Source: Proteus vulgaris
Lineage (GTDB): Bacteria; Pseudomonadota; Gammaproteobacteria; Enterobacterales; Enterobacteriaceae
Assembly: GCF_033708015.1 (NCBI RefSeq)
Contig: NZ_CP137920.1
Span: 992,001-1,056,000 of the forward strand
DNA: 64,000 bases
Direction: 5' to 3'
Both the position numbers and the translations under genes were made by a program. The notes below the pieces were generated by a model, which was not told the DNA's origin, did no database searches, and was given only the letters and a program-made list of their open reading frames with translations. This document shows positions 28,044 to 37,866 of this stretch, piece by piece. Position 1 is the first letter of the stretch; every line of letters starts with the position of its first letter.

Positions 28044-28062
28044 GCTAATGATAATGATTAGC
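28044..28062. promoter_or_regulatory. Fur box of the TonB receptor gene
   Basis: GCTAATGATAATGATTAGC, with perfect GCTAAT/ATTAGC arms, closely matches the 19-bp Fur consensus. It lies 76 bases upstream of the proposed GTG start. The receptor should be repressed in iron-replete cells. Confidence 0.88.
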
Positions 28063-28212
28063 ATTCTATATATTTAATTTATTAAGATTTATTTTTTATT
28101 CCATAATGGAATAAGTAATTATGGAATTGGCTATATGAGGAATAAATTATGATCACTAAGGGAAATCGTAGGTATTTAGGAGAAATAAATTATTTTTTGT
28201 GATGACTTCAAT

Positions 28213-28242
28213 CACAAAAAAACCCGCCAATTAAGCGGGTTT
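28213..28242 (-). terminator. Terminator of pepD
   Basis: Arms AAACCCGC (28220-28227) and GCGGGTTT (28235-28242) with a seven-base loop. On the minus strand the stem is followed by a T-run (complement of 28213-28219), a typical intrinsic terminator 22 bases after the pepD stop. Confidence 0.85.
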
Positions 28243-28264
28243 GATTATTAACACTAAAGCGAGA

Positions 28265-29722
28265 TTATTTAGCAGGGATTGCTTTTAAAATCGCAGTTAA
28301 TAATTGCCAGTATTGACCGACACTCTTAATGTGAACGCGTTCGTCTGGTGAGTGAGCACCACGGATTGTTGGTCCAATAGAAACCATATCCATATCTGGG
28401 TAAGGTTTTTTGAATAGACCACACTCAAGGCCTGCGTGGATAACCATGATGTTTGGCACTTTATCAAACAGTTGTTGGTAAGTGTCACGAACTAAATGCA
28501 TAACAGGGGAGTCTGCATCGGGTTTCCAACCTGGGTAACCGCCTTTGGTTTCGATATCGGCTTTAGCCAGTTTGGCTAATGCTGTCAGCATGCTAACAAC
28601 ATAGGTTTTACCGCTATCAATTAGAGAACGAATTAAGCATAGGATCTCGACTTTATCGTCAACAATGCTCACAACACCTACGTTTAATGATGTTTCAACA
28701 ACGCCTTCAACATCGTCACTCATACGAATAACGCCATTTGGCATCGCATTAAGTAGGTTGATTAAGCGTTCTTGGCAATCTGCTGTGAAAACTTTTTTAT
28801 CTGTTGTTGTATCAATTAGTTCAACTTTCAGATTTTTTTCAACAATAGCTAATTCTGTTTTTAACAGCGCTTCAAATTTCGCTTTTACTGCATCTAGCTG
28901 GCTTGCTTTATCTGCTGGAATTGCAAAAACAATGTTTGCTTCACGAGGGATCGCATTACGCAGTGTACCACCGTGGAAATCAATTAATTTTAGCGACAAT
29001 TCTTCTGCATGACCCGCTAAGAAACGCGCTAATAATTTATTTGCGTTACCTAAACCTAAATGGATATCACCACCAGAGTGACCACCATTTAATCCTTTTA
29101 GAACGAGTTGTTTAACAACGTGGTCTGCTGGGATTGCATCGTAAGAAAGGTTTACTGTGGTTTTAACATCAATACCACCCGCACAACCCATGTAGATTTC
29201 ACCTTCTTCTTCAGAGTCTGTGTTGATAAGAATATCAGCTTGTAACCAACCTGGTTGTAAACCAAACGCACCGTCCATGCCGGTTTCTTCAGTCATCGTT
29301 AGTAGTACTTCTAATGGACCGTGCTTAACAGTATCGTCAGCTAAAACCGCTAATGCAGATGCCATACCTACGCCATTGTCAGCACCTAATGTTGTGCCTT
29401 TCGCTTTGATCCATTCACCGTCGATGTAAGGTTGAATTGGATCTTTTGTGAAGTCGTGAACTGTATCGTTGTTTTTTTGTGGCACCATATCTAAGTGTGC
29501 TTGTAAAACAACGGCTTTACGATCTTCCATGCCTTTAGTTGCTGGTTTACGAATTAAAATATTGCCAACTGCATCGCGCTGTGCAAAAAGACCTTTTTCA
29601 CTAGCCCAAGAAAGAATATGGGAAGCTAAGGCTTCTTCATGATGTGATGGATGTGGAATCGAACAAATTTTTGCAAAAATATCCCATAGTGGTTGTGGGG
29701 ATAGAGTAGATAGTTCAGACAC
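28265..29722 (-). CDS. pepD: Aminoacyl-histidine dipeptidase (peptidase D)
   Basis: M20-family di-zinc dipeptidase that hydrolyses Xaa-His and other unblocked dipeptides in the cytoplasm. Metal-binding and catalytic segments are VVLQAHLDMVPQ (about residues 74-85), LGADNGVGMA, MTEETGMDGA, LINTDSEEEGE and, at the C-terminus, GAHSPDERVHI. Length 485 equals E. coli PepD. The start is a GTG at 29722 with AGGAG seven bases upstream; a GTG start is also used in E. coli. It is divergent from gpt, as in E. coli. Confidence 0.97.
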   Translation of the reverse strand: MSELSTLSPQPLWDIFAKICSIPHPSHHEEALASHILSWASEKGLFAQRDAVGNILIRKPATKGMEDRKAVVLQAHLDMVPQKNNDTVHDFTKDPIQPYIDGEWIKAKGTTLGADNGVGMASALAVLADDTVKHGPLEVLLTMTEETGMDGAFGLQPGWLQADILINTDSEEEGEIYMGCAGGIDVKTTVNLSYDAIPADHVVKQLVLKGLNGGHSGGDIHLGLGNANKLLARFLAGHAEELSLKLIDFHGGTLRNAIPREANIVFAIPADKASQLDAVKAKFEALLKTELAIVEKNLKVELIDTTTDKKVFTADCQERLINLLNAMPNGVIRMSDDVEGVVETSLNVGVVSIVDDKVEILCLIRSLIDSGKTYVVSMLTALAKLAKADIETKGGYPGWKPDADSPVMHLVRDTYQQLFDKVPNIMVIHAGLECGLFKKPYPDMDMVSIGPTIRGAHSPDERVHIKSVGQYWQLLTAILKAIPAK

Positions 29723-30075
29723 GATGGATCTCCTCTAACAGCATCTGTGTTATTGATAGCCTACCGCTTTTTTAAGGGTTAGCTTTATTATTCTGAGCGT
29801 TATACGCCAATATAGTTGAGAATATCACTTTCTTCTGATGAATGCGTCATTCTATTCACATCTCTATCTAAGAAATTAGATCTCTATTTTGTATTTATTT
29901 TTCATATAGTTTGTTTTTTAATCAGAAATAGGTATTACAGAAAAAAATGAGGATAATCTCACCTGTTTTCACGTTTTCTCTGGTTTTTAGGCGCTCAAAT
30001 CACTATAATCTCGCGCAACCTTTTTTTCCGCAAAAAAGCTTCTCTCGAAATTCAAGTAGCTAGGATCACAATATT
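29723..30075. other. Intergenic region between divergent pepD and gpt
   Basis: No gene seen in 353 bases. TATAAT at 30004-30009, 66 bases before the gpt start, is a good -10 element with a weak -35 (TGGTTT at 29981-29986, 17-base spacing). No recognisable regulator site found. Confidence 0.5.
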
Positions 30076-30534
30076 ATGAGCGAAAAATATGTTGTAACGT
30101 GGGATATGTTGCAAATACATGCCCGTCAATTGGCGCAACGTTTATTACCAGTCGAACAGTGGACCGGCATTATTGCTGTCAGCCGTGGGGGATTAGTCCC
30201 TGCTGCATTACTTGCTCGTGAATTAGGTATCCGTCATGTGGATACAGTCTGCATTTCTAGCTATGACCATGATCATCAGCGTGATCTCAAAATCTTAAAA
30301 AAAGCAGAAGGTGATGGTGAAGGCTTTATCGTTGTTGACGATTTAGTTGATACGGGGGGGACAGCTAAAGTTATCCGTGACATGTACCCAAAAGCGCATT
30401 TCGTCACTATCTTTGCAAAACCTGAAGGGCGTCCTTTAGTGGATGATTTTGTGGTTGATATTCCGCAAAATACATGGATTGAACAGCCTTGGGATATGGG
30501 TGTTGCCTTTATTCCGCCTGTTTGCGATCAATAA
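30076..30534 (+). CDS. gpt: Xanthine-guanine phosphoribosyltransferase
   Basis: Purine salvage: converts guanine, xanthine and, less well, hypoxanthine to their nucleotides using PRPP. Type I phosphoribosyltransferase fold with the PRPP loop [17 protein letters not shown] (about residues 84-100) and the flexible-loop region [12 protein letters not shown]. Length 152 equals the E. coli enzyme, which is a peripheral cytoplasmic-membrane tetramer. Followed by a terminator, then frsA, as in E. coli. Confidence 0.97.
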   Translation: MSEKYVVTWDMLQIHARQLAQRLLPVEQWTGIIAVSRGGLVPAALLARELGIRHVDTVCISSYDHDHQRDLKILKKAEGDGEGFIVVDDLVDTGGTAKVIRDMYPKAHFVTIFAKPEGRPLVDDFVVDIPQNTWIEQPWDMGVAFIPPVCDQ

Positions 30535-30570
30535 TAAGTTGATAGCATTCGTTTTGCTGTTTTAATCGAG

Positions 30571-30600
30571 ATCCTCGCTTAGGCGGGGATTTTGGTTTTT
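30571..30600 (+). terminator. Terminator of gpt
   Basis: Arms ATCCTCGC (30571-30578) and GCGGGGAT (30583-30590), pairing with one G-U, followed by TTTTGGTTTTT. Thirty-seven bases after the gpt stop. Confidence 0.75.
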
Positions 30601-30736
30601 AAGCTTTTTTCTCTTCCTTTTTATATGTATTCGTGCGATCGCTTGTCGTGATACACATTGTTCCAGTCGATTTCATGCTATGATAAAGCCAGTCTTTTAA
30701 GCCCTTTATACGATATCCACTGATTTGAAGAGTGAT

Positions 30737-31987
30737 ATGGCAAACAATACGAATCTTTCTGAAACTTTATTTAAGCCACGAGCAAAACACGCTGAGACTT
30801 CAACGCTAATTCAGTATACCCATCCCAAATCGAATATTAATACCTATACTGTGCTTAATGGTACAAGCCAGCAAAATTGGTATAGGACTATTCAACGTTT
30901 ACTTTGGATTTGGCGTGGAATTTCGCCTATTGAAATAGAAGAAGTGTTAAGTCGAATTGCGGTACAGGATGCTCCTCGTAGTGACGATAAATTTATTGAT
31001 ACCGTTGTAGGATATCGTAAAGGAGGTTGGTCATTTGAGTGGTCACATCAAGCGATGATCTGGCAACAAAAAGCATTACGTGAAGAGTCTGGTGATACCG
31101 CAGCTGATTGTTGGTTACAAGCAGCTCATCTTTATAGCATTGCCGCATATCCCTTTATTAATGGTGATTTCTTAGCAGATCAAGCCGTTACCTTGTCGAT
31201 GAAAGCCTTTGAGAATGCGACAAAATTTTCCTCTTTTGACGTAAAAAAACTGACATTTAAATTAGAGGGGAAAGGAACGACAACGGGTTTTCTGCATTTA
31301 CCAAAAGATTGTAGAGGTCCTTATCCTACCGTGTTATTTTGTGGTGGATTAGACGGCTTACAAAGTGATTACGTCAGCTTCTTCCGTGATTATCTTTCCC
31401 CAAAAGGTATTGCAATGTTAACACTGGATATGCCAGGAATTGGTTATTCAGTAAAACAAAAACTAACGGAAGATACATGCCAATTACAAGGTGAAGTGCT
31501 AAAACAACTTTCTGAAGTGCCTTGGATTGATCATACTCGCGTTGGTGTAATGGGCTTTCGCTTTGGTGGTAATATAGCTGTGCGTTTAGCTTATATCTAC
31601 CCTAAATTGATTAAAGGTGTTGTTGCTTTAGGCCCATTGATCCACGCTTTCTTTACTCAAGCTGAATTGCAGAAAAAAATTCCTGTGATGTATCTTGATG
31701 TGTTAGCAAGTCGTTTAGGATTATGGAATATCGATGAGAATAATCTTCGATTGTCGTTGAGCAGTTACTCCCTGAAAAACCAAGGGTTGATTGGACGACG
31801 CATGCCTGTTCCGATGATGGGTGTCTATTGGAAAGGGGATGATATGAGCCCTAAAGAGGATTCGCAATTAATTGCTCGTTCTTCTATGGATGGTGACATT
31901 CTTGCTATTAATGACAAACCGCTTTATGAAGGTTTAGAGCTTGCGCTACAAAAAAGCGCAGATTGGATCTATGATAAATTAATATAA
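30737..31987 (+). CDS. frsA: Fermentation-respiration switch protein FrsA, esterase-like
   Basis: Alpha/beta-hydrolase-fold protein known from E. coli as a partner of glucose-specific enzyme IIA and reported as an esterase. The fold's core is visible in PTVLFCGGLDGLQSDYVSFF and TLDMPGIGYS. The nucleophile elbow position reads VGVMGFRFGGNIAVRLA, where GFRFGG replaces the standard GxSxG; this feature occurs in the family. A start at the ATG at 30737 gives MANNTNLSETLFKPRAKH, matching E. coli FrsA; an upstream in-frame TTG is less likely. Length 416 versus 414. Followed by crl after 71 bases. Confidence 0.92.
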   Translation: MANNTNLSETLFKPRAKHAETSTLIQYTHPKSNINTYTVLNGTSQQNWYRTIQRLLWIWRGISPIEIEEVLSRIAVQDAPRSDDKFIDTVVGYRKGGWSFEWSHQAMIWQQKALREESGDTAADCWLQAAHLYSIAAYPFINGDFLADQAVTLSMKAFENATKFSSFDVKKLTFKLEGKGTTTGFLHLPKDCRGPYPTVLFCGGLDGLQSDYVSFFRDYLSPKGIAMLTLDMPGIGYSVKQKLTEDTCQLQGEVLKQLSEVPWIDHTRVGVMGFRFGGNIAVRLAYIYPKLIKGVVALGPLIHAFFTQAELQKKIPVMYLDVLASRLGLWNIDENNLRLSLSSYSLKNQGLIGRRMPVPMMGVYWKGDDMSPKEDSQLIARSSMDGDILAINDKPLYEGLELALQKSADWIYDKLI

Positions 31988-32058
31988 TTAATTTTGAACA
32001 ATAACTTGCTAATTATATTAGATTATATAACAGTAGAGTTTCTAAGGAGACTGAATTT

Positions 32059-32460
32059 ATGACTTCATCTTTGAACCCTACCCGAGGTAAGTTATTAAAG
32101 CGTTTTGCTCAAATCGGTCCATATATCCGAGAGCAACAATGCCAAGAGAGCCAGTTCTTTTTTGACTGTTTAGCCGTTTGTGTCAATAAAAAAGTCGCGC
32201 CAGAAAAACGAGAGTTTTGGGGCTGGTGGATGGAATTAGAACGTAATAATGAGCAGCTCATTTATCATTATCAAATTGGGCTATTCGATAAAAATGGTGA
32301 TTGGCTTCATCAGAACATAAGTAAGAATGATGTTGTTGAGTCAATCAATGAAACACTCATTCGTTTTCATGAATTTCTTCAATTAGCCGTGAGTGAATTA
32401 GAAATGACACTCATCCCAGATGAAAAAATGAACAATTTTCCTCTTCCTATTCAGCCCTAA
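32059..32460 (+). CDS. crl: Sigma factor-binding protein Crl
   Basis: Small cytoplasmic protein that binds the stationary-phase sigma factor RpoS and favours its assembly with core RNA polymerase. The 133 residues match E. coli Crl in length. Conserved features are the Trp-rich core FWGWWMELE (about residues 54-62) and the N-terminal TRGKLLKRFAQIGPYIRE. AAGGAG precedes the ATG. Gene order frsA-crl-proBA is as in E. coli except that phoE is absent between crl and proB. Confidence 0.95.
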   Translation: MTSSLNPTRGKLLKRFAQIGPYIREQQCQESQFFFDCLAVCVNKKVAPEKREFWGWWMELERNNEQLIYHYQIGLFDKNGDWLHQNISKNDVVESINETLIRFHEFLQLAVSELEMTLIPDEKMNNFPLPIQP

Positions 32461-32515
32461 TTTTGTGTTAGGGCAACTTTTCATAGATTTTGCGTTATGT
32501 CAGTTGGCATAACGC
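32454..32515 (+). terminator. Two hairpins after crl
   Basis: GCCCTAA (32454-32460, including the crl stop codon) pairs with TTAGGGC (32468-32474). A second perfect hairpin, GCGTTATG (32492-32499) with CATAACGC (32508-32515), follows. Neither has a long T-run, though CAACTTTTC follows the first. Together they probably end crl transcription. Confidence 0.5.
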
Positions 32516-32575
32516 TTCTCTCCTGATAAAACTGTGTATTATCTTTTTAAATAATCAACAAGAATGGTAAATGTT

Positions 32576-33679
32576 ATGAATAGCAGCCAAACGCTGGTTG
32601 TTAAATTAGGGACAAGTGTACTTACTGGTGGTTCACGACGTCTGGATCAGTCTCATATTGTTGAGCTGGTTCGCCAATGTGCTAAACAACACGAAAAAGG
32701 TCATCGGATTATCATTGTCACTTCAGGTGCAATTGCTGCTGGACGTGAGTATTTGAATTACCCTGATCTGCCCGCAACGATTGCCTCAAAACAGTTGCTT
32801 GCCGCTGTGGGGCAAAGTGCTTTAATTCAAGTATGGAAACAGTTATTTGCTATCTATGGTATTCATATTGGTCAAATGCTATTAACGCGTGCTGATATAG
32901 AAGATAGAGAACGTTTCTTAAATGCACGTGATACATTACATGCGCTGTTAGATAACCATATTATCCCCGTTATCAATGAAAATGATGCTGTTGCTACGGC
33001 AGAAATAAAAGTGGGTGACAACGATAACTTATCAGCATTAGCGGCTATTTTAGGTGGTGCAGATAAACTGTTATTATTGACAGATATTGAAGGGCTTTAT
33101 ACGGCGGATCCTCGCAGTAATCCAGATGCTAAATTGATCCCAGAAGTTTTTGATATCAATGATGAGTTACGCCAAATGGCTGGTGATAGCGTATCAGGTT
33201 TAGGTACGGGCGGTATGGCAACAAAACTGCAAGCAGCAACCGTTGCTGGGCGTGCGGGGATTGATGTTGTTATCGCAGCTGGTGTGCAACCGGAAGTTAT
33301 CGCGAAAGTTATTAATGGTGAATCTGTTGGCACATTATTTCATGGCCTAAAAAGCCCATTAGAAGCGCGTAAACGGTGGATCTTTGGTGCGCCAATTGCA
33401 GGTGTAATTGTGGTTGATGAAGGGGCTGAAAACGCCATTAAAGAAAAAGGTAGCTCCCTTTTACCAAAAGGTATTAAAGAAATTAAAGGCGATTTTTCTC
33501 GTGGATGTGTCATCCGAATCCAAAGTTTACAAGGTAAAGATCTCGCTCATGGTGTTGCACACTATAATAGTGATGCGCTGCGTCTAATTGCTGGACACCA
33601 TTCACAAGAAATTAGTCAAATTTTAGGTTACGAGTATGGCAGTGTTGCCGTACATCGTGATGATATGATTGTTAGCTAA
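32576..33679 (+). CDS. proB: Glutamate 5-kinase
   Basis: First, feedback-controlled step of proline synthesis: ATP-dependent phosphorylation of glutamate. An amino-acid-kinase domain (about 5-255; [57 protein letters not shown]) is followed by a C-terminal PUA domain (about 275-360). The ATG at 32576 is preferred over one 12 bases upstream because it gives exactly the E. coli length of 367 and N-terminus. proA starts 11 bases after its end, so proBA is one operon. Confidence 0.97.
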   Translation: MNSSQTLVVKLGTSVLTGGSRRLDQSHIVELVRQCAKQHEKGHRIIIVTSGAIAAGREYLNYPDLPATIASKQLLAAVGQSALIQVWKQLFAIYGIHIGQMLLTRADIEDRERFLNARDTLHALLDNHIIPVINENDAVATAEIKVGDNDNLSALAAILGGADKLLLLTDIEGLYTADPRSNPDAKLIPEVFDINDELRQMAGDSVSGLGTGGMATKLQAATVAGRAGIDVVIAAGVQPEVIAKVINGESVGTLFHGLKSPLEARKRWIFGAPIAGVIVVDEGAENAIKEKGSSLLPKGIKEIKGDFSRGCVIRIQSLQGKDLAHGVAHYNSDALRLIAGHHSQEISQILGYEYGSVAVHRDDMIVS

Positions 33680-33690
33680 GGAGCCTTCTG

Positions 33691-34944
33691 ATGTTAGAAC
33701 AAATGGGGAAATCGGCAAGAGAAGCATCTTGGCATTTAGCTCAACTATCAACAGAGCAGAAAAATCAGGCATTATTAGTCATGGCTGATTTATTAGAACA
33801 ACAAGAAGCTTCAATTCTTGCAGCAAATGAAAAAGATATGCAAGCAGCTCGTGAAGCGAATATCAATGCCGCTATGCTTGATCGTTTATTACTTAATTCT
33901 GCACGTTTAAAAGCAATTGCAGATGATGTACGACAAGTGTGTCGCTTAGAAGATCCAGTGGGTCAAGTTATTGATGGTCGCATGTTAGATAGCGGTTTAC
34001 GTTTAGAGCGTCGTCGTGTGCCGTTAGGGGTGGTGGGCGTTATTTATGAAGCTCGCCCTAATGTCACAATAGATGTGGCTTCTTTATGTTTAAAAACAGG
34101 TAATGCGGCTATTCTTCGTGGTGGAAAAGAAACCCATCATACTAACCAAGCGGTTGTTGCTGTTATTCAACAAGCATTAGAAAAATGTGGTATTCCTGCT
34201 GGCGCTATTCAGGCGATTGATAAGCCTGATCGCGAGTTAGTCGCTAGAATGCTAAAAATGGATGAGTATATTGATATGCTTATTCCACGAGGTGGTGCAG
34301 GATTGCATAAACTTTGCCGTGAACAATCAACCATTCCTGTTATCACTGGTGGTATTGGCGTTTGCCATACTTTTGTGGATGAAAGTGCGGATTTAGAAAA
34401 AGCATTAACGGTTATCATCAATGCAAAAGTACAACGTCCAAGTGCGTGTAATTCTTTAGAAACGCTCTTAGTACACGAAAATATTGCTGAGTTATTTTTG
34501 CCTCAGTTAAGTGATGCTATGGCAGCTCAAAAGGTAACTTTGCATTCAAGTGAGAAGGCTTTGCCAGGGTTGAAAAAAGGCGGAGCTACTGTTGTTGTTG
34601 TGAAAGATGAAGATTATTGTGATGAATGGTTATCACTTGATTTGAATGTAGAAGTCGTGGGTGGGTTAACGGAGGCAATTAACCATATTCGTCGTTATGG
34701 CACAGCACACTCTGATGCTATTTTAACGCAATCTCTTGCTAATGCTGATCGTTTTGTTCGTCAAGTTGACTCAGCTGCTGTGTATGTTAATGCGAGTACA
34801 CGCTTTACTGATGGTGGACAGTTTGGTTTAGGTGCTGAGGTTGCTGTGAGTACACAGAAATTACATGCTAGAGGACCAATGGGATTAGACGCCTTAACGA
34901 CCTATAAATGGATTGGTTACGGTGATAATACAATTCGTAGCTAA
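33691..34944 (+). CDS. proA: Gamma-glutamyl phosphate reductase
   Basis: NADPH-dependent reduction of glutamyl-5-phosphate to glutamate semialdehyde, which cyclises to the substrate of ProC. Aldehyde-dehydrogenase fold of 417 residues (E. coli 417). The catalytic Cys is in [20 protein letters not shown] (about residue 255). [20 protein letters not shown] and [16 protein letters not shown] are conserved. AAGGAG stands before the ATG. Second gene of proBA with a strong terminator after it. Confidence 0.97.
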   Translation: MLEQMGKSAREASWHLAQLSTEQKNQALLVMADLLEQQEASILAANEKDMQAAREANINAAMLDRLLLNSARLKAIADDVRQVCRLEDPVGQVIDGRMLDSGLRLERRRVPLGVVGVIYEARPNVTIDVASLCLKTGNAAILRGGKETHHTNQAVVAVIQQALEKCGIPAGAIQAIDKPDRELVARMLKMDEYIDMLIPRGGAGLHKLCREQSTIPVITGGIGVCHTFVDESADLEKALTVIINAKVQRPSACNSLETLLVHENIAELFLPQLSDAMAAQKVTLHSSEKALPGLKKGGATVVVVKDEDYCDEWLSLDLNVEVVGGLTEAINHIRRYGTAHSDAILTQSLANADRFVRQVDSAAVYVNASTRFTDGGQFGLGAEVAVSTQKLHARGPMGLDALTTYKWIGYGDNTIRS

Positions 34945-34962
34945 TTGTTGAGAAGATGCAAT

Positions 34963-34998
34963 AAGCCACACTCTTTTAAAGTGTGGCTTTATTTTTTT
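34963..34998 (+). terminator. Terminator of proBA
   Basis: Perfect 10-bp arms AAGCCACACT (34963-34972) and AGTGTGGCTT (34980-34989) with a seven-base loop, followed by TTATTTTTTT. A textbook intrinsic terminator directly ahead of the aroL promoter. Confidence 0.92.
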
Positions 34999-35025
34999 GT
35001 TACATCAGGTATGATGTTTTATACT
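34997..35025 (+). promoter_or_regulatory. aroL promoter
   Basis: TTGTTA (34997-35002) and TATACT (35020-35025) are spaced by 17 bases, a good sigma-70 match. The -35 starts at the end of the T-tract of the proA terminator. The predicted start of transcription is near 35032, just before a TyrR box. Confidence 0.7.
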
Positions 35026-35033
35026 TTACAATA

Positions 35034-35051
35034 TGTAAATTTTTTATTACA
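35034..35051. promoter_or_regulatory. TyrR box at aroL
   Basis: TGTAAA-N6-ATTACA matches the TyrR consensus TGTAAA-N6-TTTACA in 11 of 12 arm positions. Both arms are identical to those of the second aroF box at 55254-55271. It lies at the predicted transcription start, suited to repression by TyrR with tyrosine. E. coli aroL is TyrR-regulated too. Confidence 0.75.
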
Positions 35052-35072
35052 CCCCCTTAAAGGGAACACGCT

Positions 35073-35603
35073 ATGGAGATAGTGCATTTTATGGATAGTA
35101 CAATTTACCTTATCGGACCTAGAGGTGCAGGAAAAACAACAGTAGGTAAAGCACTTTCCCTTACTTTAAATTATAGATTCATTGATACGGATGATTGGAT
35201 AACTAAGAAATATCAACAAACTATATCTTTAATGGTTCAGGAAAAAGGTTGGGATTTTTTTCGTCAAACTGAGTCAGAAGCATTAGTTGAAGTTAGCCTG
35301 CCTAACCAAGTTATCTCAACAGGAGGGGGGATGATTTTAGCAGATGAAAATCGTGCTTATATGAAATCTTCAGGTGTTATTATTTATTTACAAGCATCTC
35401 TTGAAACGTTAGTTGAGCGTTTGTCCCAAGATCCAAATGAAGCCCAAAGACCAAGTTTGACGGGGAAAACGTTAATTTCAGAAATGAATGACGTTTTGGC
35501 TAAACGTGAACCTTTATATTTGCAATGTGCTGATATTATTGTTGATGCGGGATTACCTATAAATGAAATAATTGAGGGAATTCTCGCAAAACTCACTAAA
35601 TGA
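35073..35603 (+). CDS. aroL: Shikimate kinase II
   Basis: ATP-dependent 3-phosphorylation of shikimate in the common aromatic pathway. P-loop kinase of 176 residues: Walker A GPRGAGKTT (about residues 13-21), shikimate-binding DTDDWI, and STGGGMIL (about 86). Lid segment RPSLTGKTL. It resembles E. coli AroL more than AroK, and the TyrR box upstream supports AroL. The ATG at 35073 has AAAGGGA eight bases upstream; an in-frame ATG at 35091 would give MDSTIYLIGPRG, closer to the E. coli N-terminus, and cannot be excluded. Confidence 0.9.
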   Translation: MEIVHFMDSTIYLIGPRGAGKTTVGKALSLTLNYRFIDTDDWITKKYQQTISLMVQEKGWDFFRQTESEALVEVSLPNQVISTGGGMILADENRAYMKSSGVIIYLQASLETLVERLSQDPNEAQRPSLTGKTLISEMNDVLAKREPLYLQCADIIVDAGLPINEIIEGILAKLTK

Positions 35604-35700
35604 TTAAGTAGTCATCTGATATACAGGATAAAACAGGGAACATCTATTTTATTTTCATCACATCCTATTTATAGTAAGGCTAATTATAGCAAAATGAGAT

Positions 35701-37866
35701 ATGGATATGATGTTGATAGCGTTTTTTAAAACACTATTTAGATTCTTATTTAGAATAAGAATTGAAGGACTTGTTAATCAGTTTTCACAATATGAAAAAT
35801 GTATAATTACGCCAAACCATACTTCTTTTATTGACGGTATATTATTACGTTTATTCCTGCCAATTAATCCGGTGTTTGCTGTTTATACCTCTGTTGCTTC
35901 TGCAAAAACAACAAGATGGTTAGGTCGTTATGCTGACATCGTGCCTTTAGATCCCGCCAACCCAATGGCTGTGCGTCAATTAGTTAAAGAAGTGGATAAA
36001 GGTCGTCCTGTTGTGATTTTCCCTGAAGGAAGGATCACAGTAACAAATGGTTTGATGAAAATTTATGAGGGTGCTGCTTTTATTGCCGCAAAATCAGGTG
36101 CTAAAGTTGTTCCTGTTAGAATTGAAGGGGTTGAATTTAGTTATTTCTCACGAGTCCGTAAAAGTTTACAAGTAAAGTCTCACCTTTTTCCTAAAATCAC
36201 TATCAAGGTGCTTCCTGCGGTTGAATTACCGATGCCAAAAGTGGAAAAATCTTCTGAGCGTCGTCGATTAGCGGGTGAAGCTATGCGTGATATCATGATG
36301 GAAGCCATCATGCAAACTCGCCCCAATATCACGTTGTATGAAGCATTCTTACAGGCAATGTCTCAATATGGTCGGTTTAGTCCACTCATTTCTGATATCA
36401 ATTTAAAAGAAGATTCTTATCAAGGGTTACTGAAAAAAACACTCGGGATCAGTCGATTAATTGAACGCTATACTGAACCGAAAGAGCGTATAGGTTTACT
36501 GCTTCCAAATACAACAGTCACTGCAGCGGCACTATTAGGTGCAACAATGCGTCAACGTGTTGTGGCAATGCTTAATTATACAGCGGGTAGTTTAGGTGTA
36601 CAAAATGCGATGAAAGCCGCATCAATTAAAACTATCTTTACATCACGCCAGTTTTTAGAGAAAGGGAATTTATTACATATTCCTGAGCAAACGCCAGAAG
36701 CTAATTGGATTTATCTTGAGGATCTAAAAGATACGGTCACGAGTGAAGATAAACGCTGGATCCTCAAACATCTCATTACGCCTCAAAAAGCGATGTTACC
36801 GCAAGATGCTCATGAAGCAGCCGTTATTCTATTTACATCAGGATCTGAAGGAACACCTAAAGGTGTTGTTCATAGCCATTCAAGTTTATTAGCTAACGTT
36901 GACCAAATTCGTGCTATTGCTGATTTTTCACCGAAAGACAAATTTATGTCAGCATTACCGTTATTCCATGCCTTTGGTTTAACTGCCTGTCTGCTAACCC
37001 CAATTTGCTTGGGGGCGCGCGTTTTTCTTTATCCAAGCCCGCTACACTATCGAGTCGTACCTGAATTAGTCTATGACCAAAACTGTACAGTATTATTTGG
37101 AACATCAACCTTTTTAGGAAACTACGGGAAATTTGCCCATCCTTATGATTTTGCCAGAGTAAGATATGTGGTCGCTGGAGCTGAAAAGCTTTCTGAATCA
37201 ACTCGTATTTTATGGCAAGAGAAATTTGGTATTCGTATTTTAGAAGGCTATGGCGTAACAGAATGTGCACCCGTTGTGTCAATCAATGTGCCTATGAGTG
37301 CCAAAGCGCATACAGTAGGTCGTTTATTACCGGGTATGGAAGGGCGTTTAATTCCAATGAATGGTATTACTGACGGCGGTAGACTACAACTACGTGGTCC
37401 TAACGTTATGATGGGATACTTGCGTGTAGAATCACCTGAAAAATTGGAAGTGCCTGTCGCAACCAATGCTGAAGGTATTGACGAAGAAGGTTGGTACGAT
37501 ACAGGTGATATTGTGGCTATTGATAGCGAAGGTTTTTGTACTATTAAAGGACGTGTAAAACGCTTTGCAAAAATTGCGGGTGAAATGGTTTCTCTTGAAG
37601 GTGTTGAGCAACTTGCACGTAAAGCATCTAAAGGTGAACATGCTGTTGTGACAATAAGTGATAAACGCAGAGGCGAATCATTAGTACTGTTCACAACCGA
37701 TAATCAATTAGATCGTAGTACGCTGTCTGCATTGGCAAAATCGGAAGGTGTTGCTGAAATTTCTGTACCAAAGGATATTCGTTTTATCAAAGAAATTCCT
37801 GTTTTAGGAAGTGGGAAAACGGATTTTGTCTTATTGAAGAAACGTGCTGAACAGGAAAATAATTAA
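35701..37866 (+). CDS. aas: Bifunctional acyl-ACP synthetase / 2-acylglycerophosphoethanolamine acyltransferase
   Basis: Inner-membrane enzyme that re-acylates lysophosphatidylethanolamine. The N-terminal PlsC-type acyltransferase (about residues 1-210) has NHTSFIDG (HX4D) and FPEGRIT. The C-terminal adenylate-forming domain (about 225-715) has the AMP loop [29 protein letters not shown] and DTGDIVAID. Length 721 versus 719 in E. coli. The downstream lplT imports the lysophospholipid; the stop and start overlap (TAATG at 37864-37868), so the two proteins are made together. It is not beside galR/omrAB as in E. coli. Confidence 0.96.
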   Translation: MDMMLIAFFKTLFRFLFRIRIEGLVNQFSQYEKCIITPNHTSFIDGILLRLFLPINPVFAVYTSVASAKTTRWLGRYADIVPLDPANPMAVRQLVKEVDKGRPVVIFPEGRITVTNGLMKIYEGAAFIAAKSGAKVVPVRIEGVEFSYFSRVRKSLQVKSHLFPKITIKVLPAVELPMPKVEKSSERRRLAGEAMRDIMMEAIMQTRPNITLYEAFLQAMSQYGRFSPLISDINLKEDSYQGLLKKTLGISRLIERYTEPKERIGLLLPNTTVTAAALLGATMRQRVVAMLNYTAGSLGVQNAMKAASIKTIFTSRQFLEKGNLLHIPEQTPEANWIYLEDLKDTVTSEDKRWILKHLITPQKAMLPQDAHEAAVILFTSGSEGTPKGVVHSHSSLLANVDQIRAIADFSPKDKFMSALPLFHAFGLTACLLTPICLGARVFLYPSPLHYRVVPELVYDQNCTVLFGTSTFLGNYGKFAHPYDFARVRYVVAGAEKLSESTRILWQEKFGIRILEGYGVTECAPVVSINVPMSAKAHTVGRLLPGMEGRLIPMNGITDGGRLQLRGPNVMMGYLRVESPEKLEVPVATNAEGIDEEGWYDTGDIVAIDSEGFCTIKGRVKRFAKIAGEMVSLEGVEQLARKASKGEHAVVTISDKRRGESLVLFTTDNQLDRSTLSALAKSEGVAEISVPKDIRFIKEIPVLGSGKTDFVLLKKRAEQENN

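Noticed and set aside
35025..35039. TTTACA-N3-TGTAAA palindrome upstream of aroL as a TyrR box
   Set aside because: The half-sites are in reversed order and spacing for TyrR; the true box is the overlapping 35034-35051.
35604..35700. OmrA/OmrB sRNAs next to aas, as in E. coli
   Set aside because: The gap before aas is 97 bases and shows no matching sequence or terminator.
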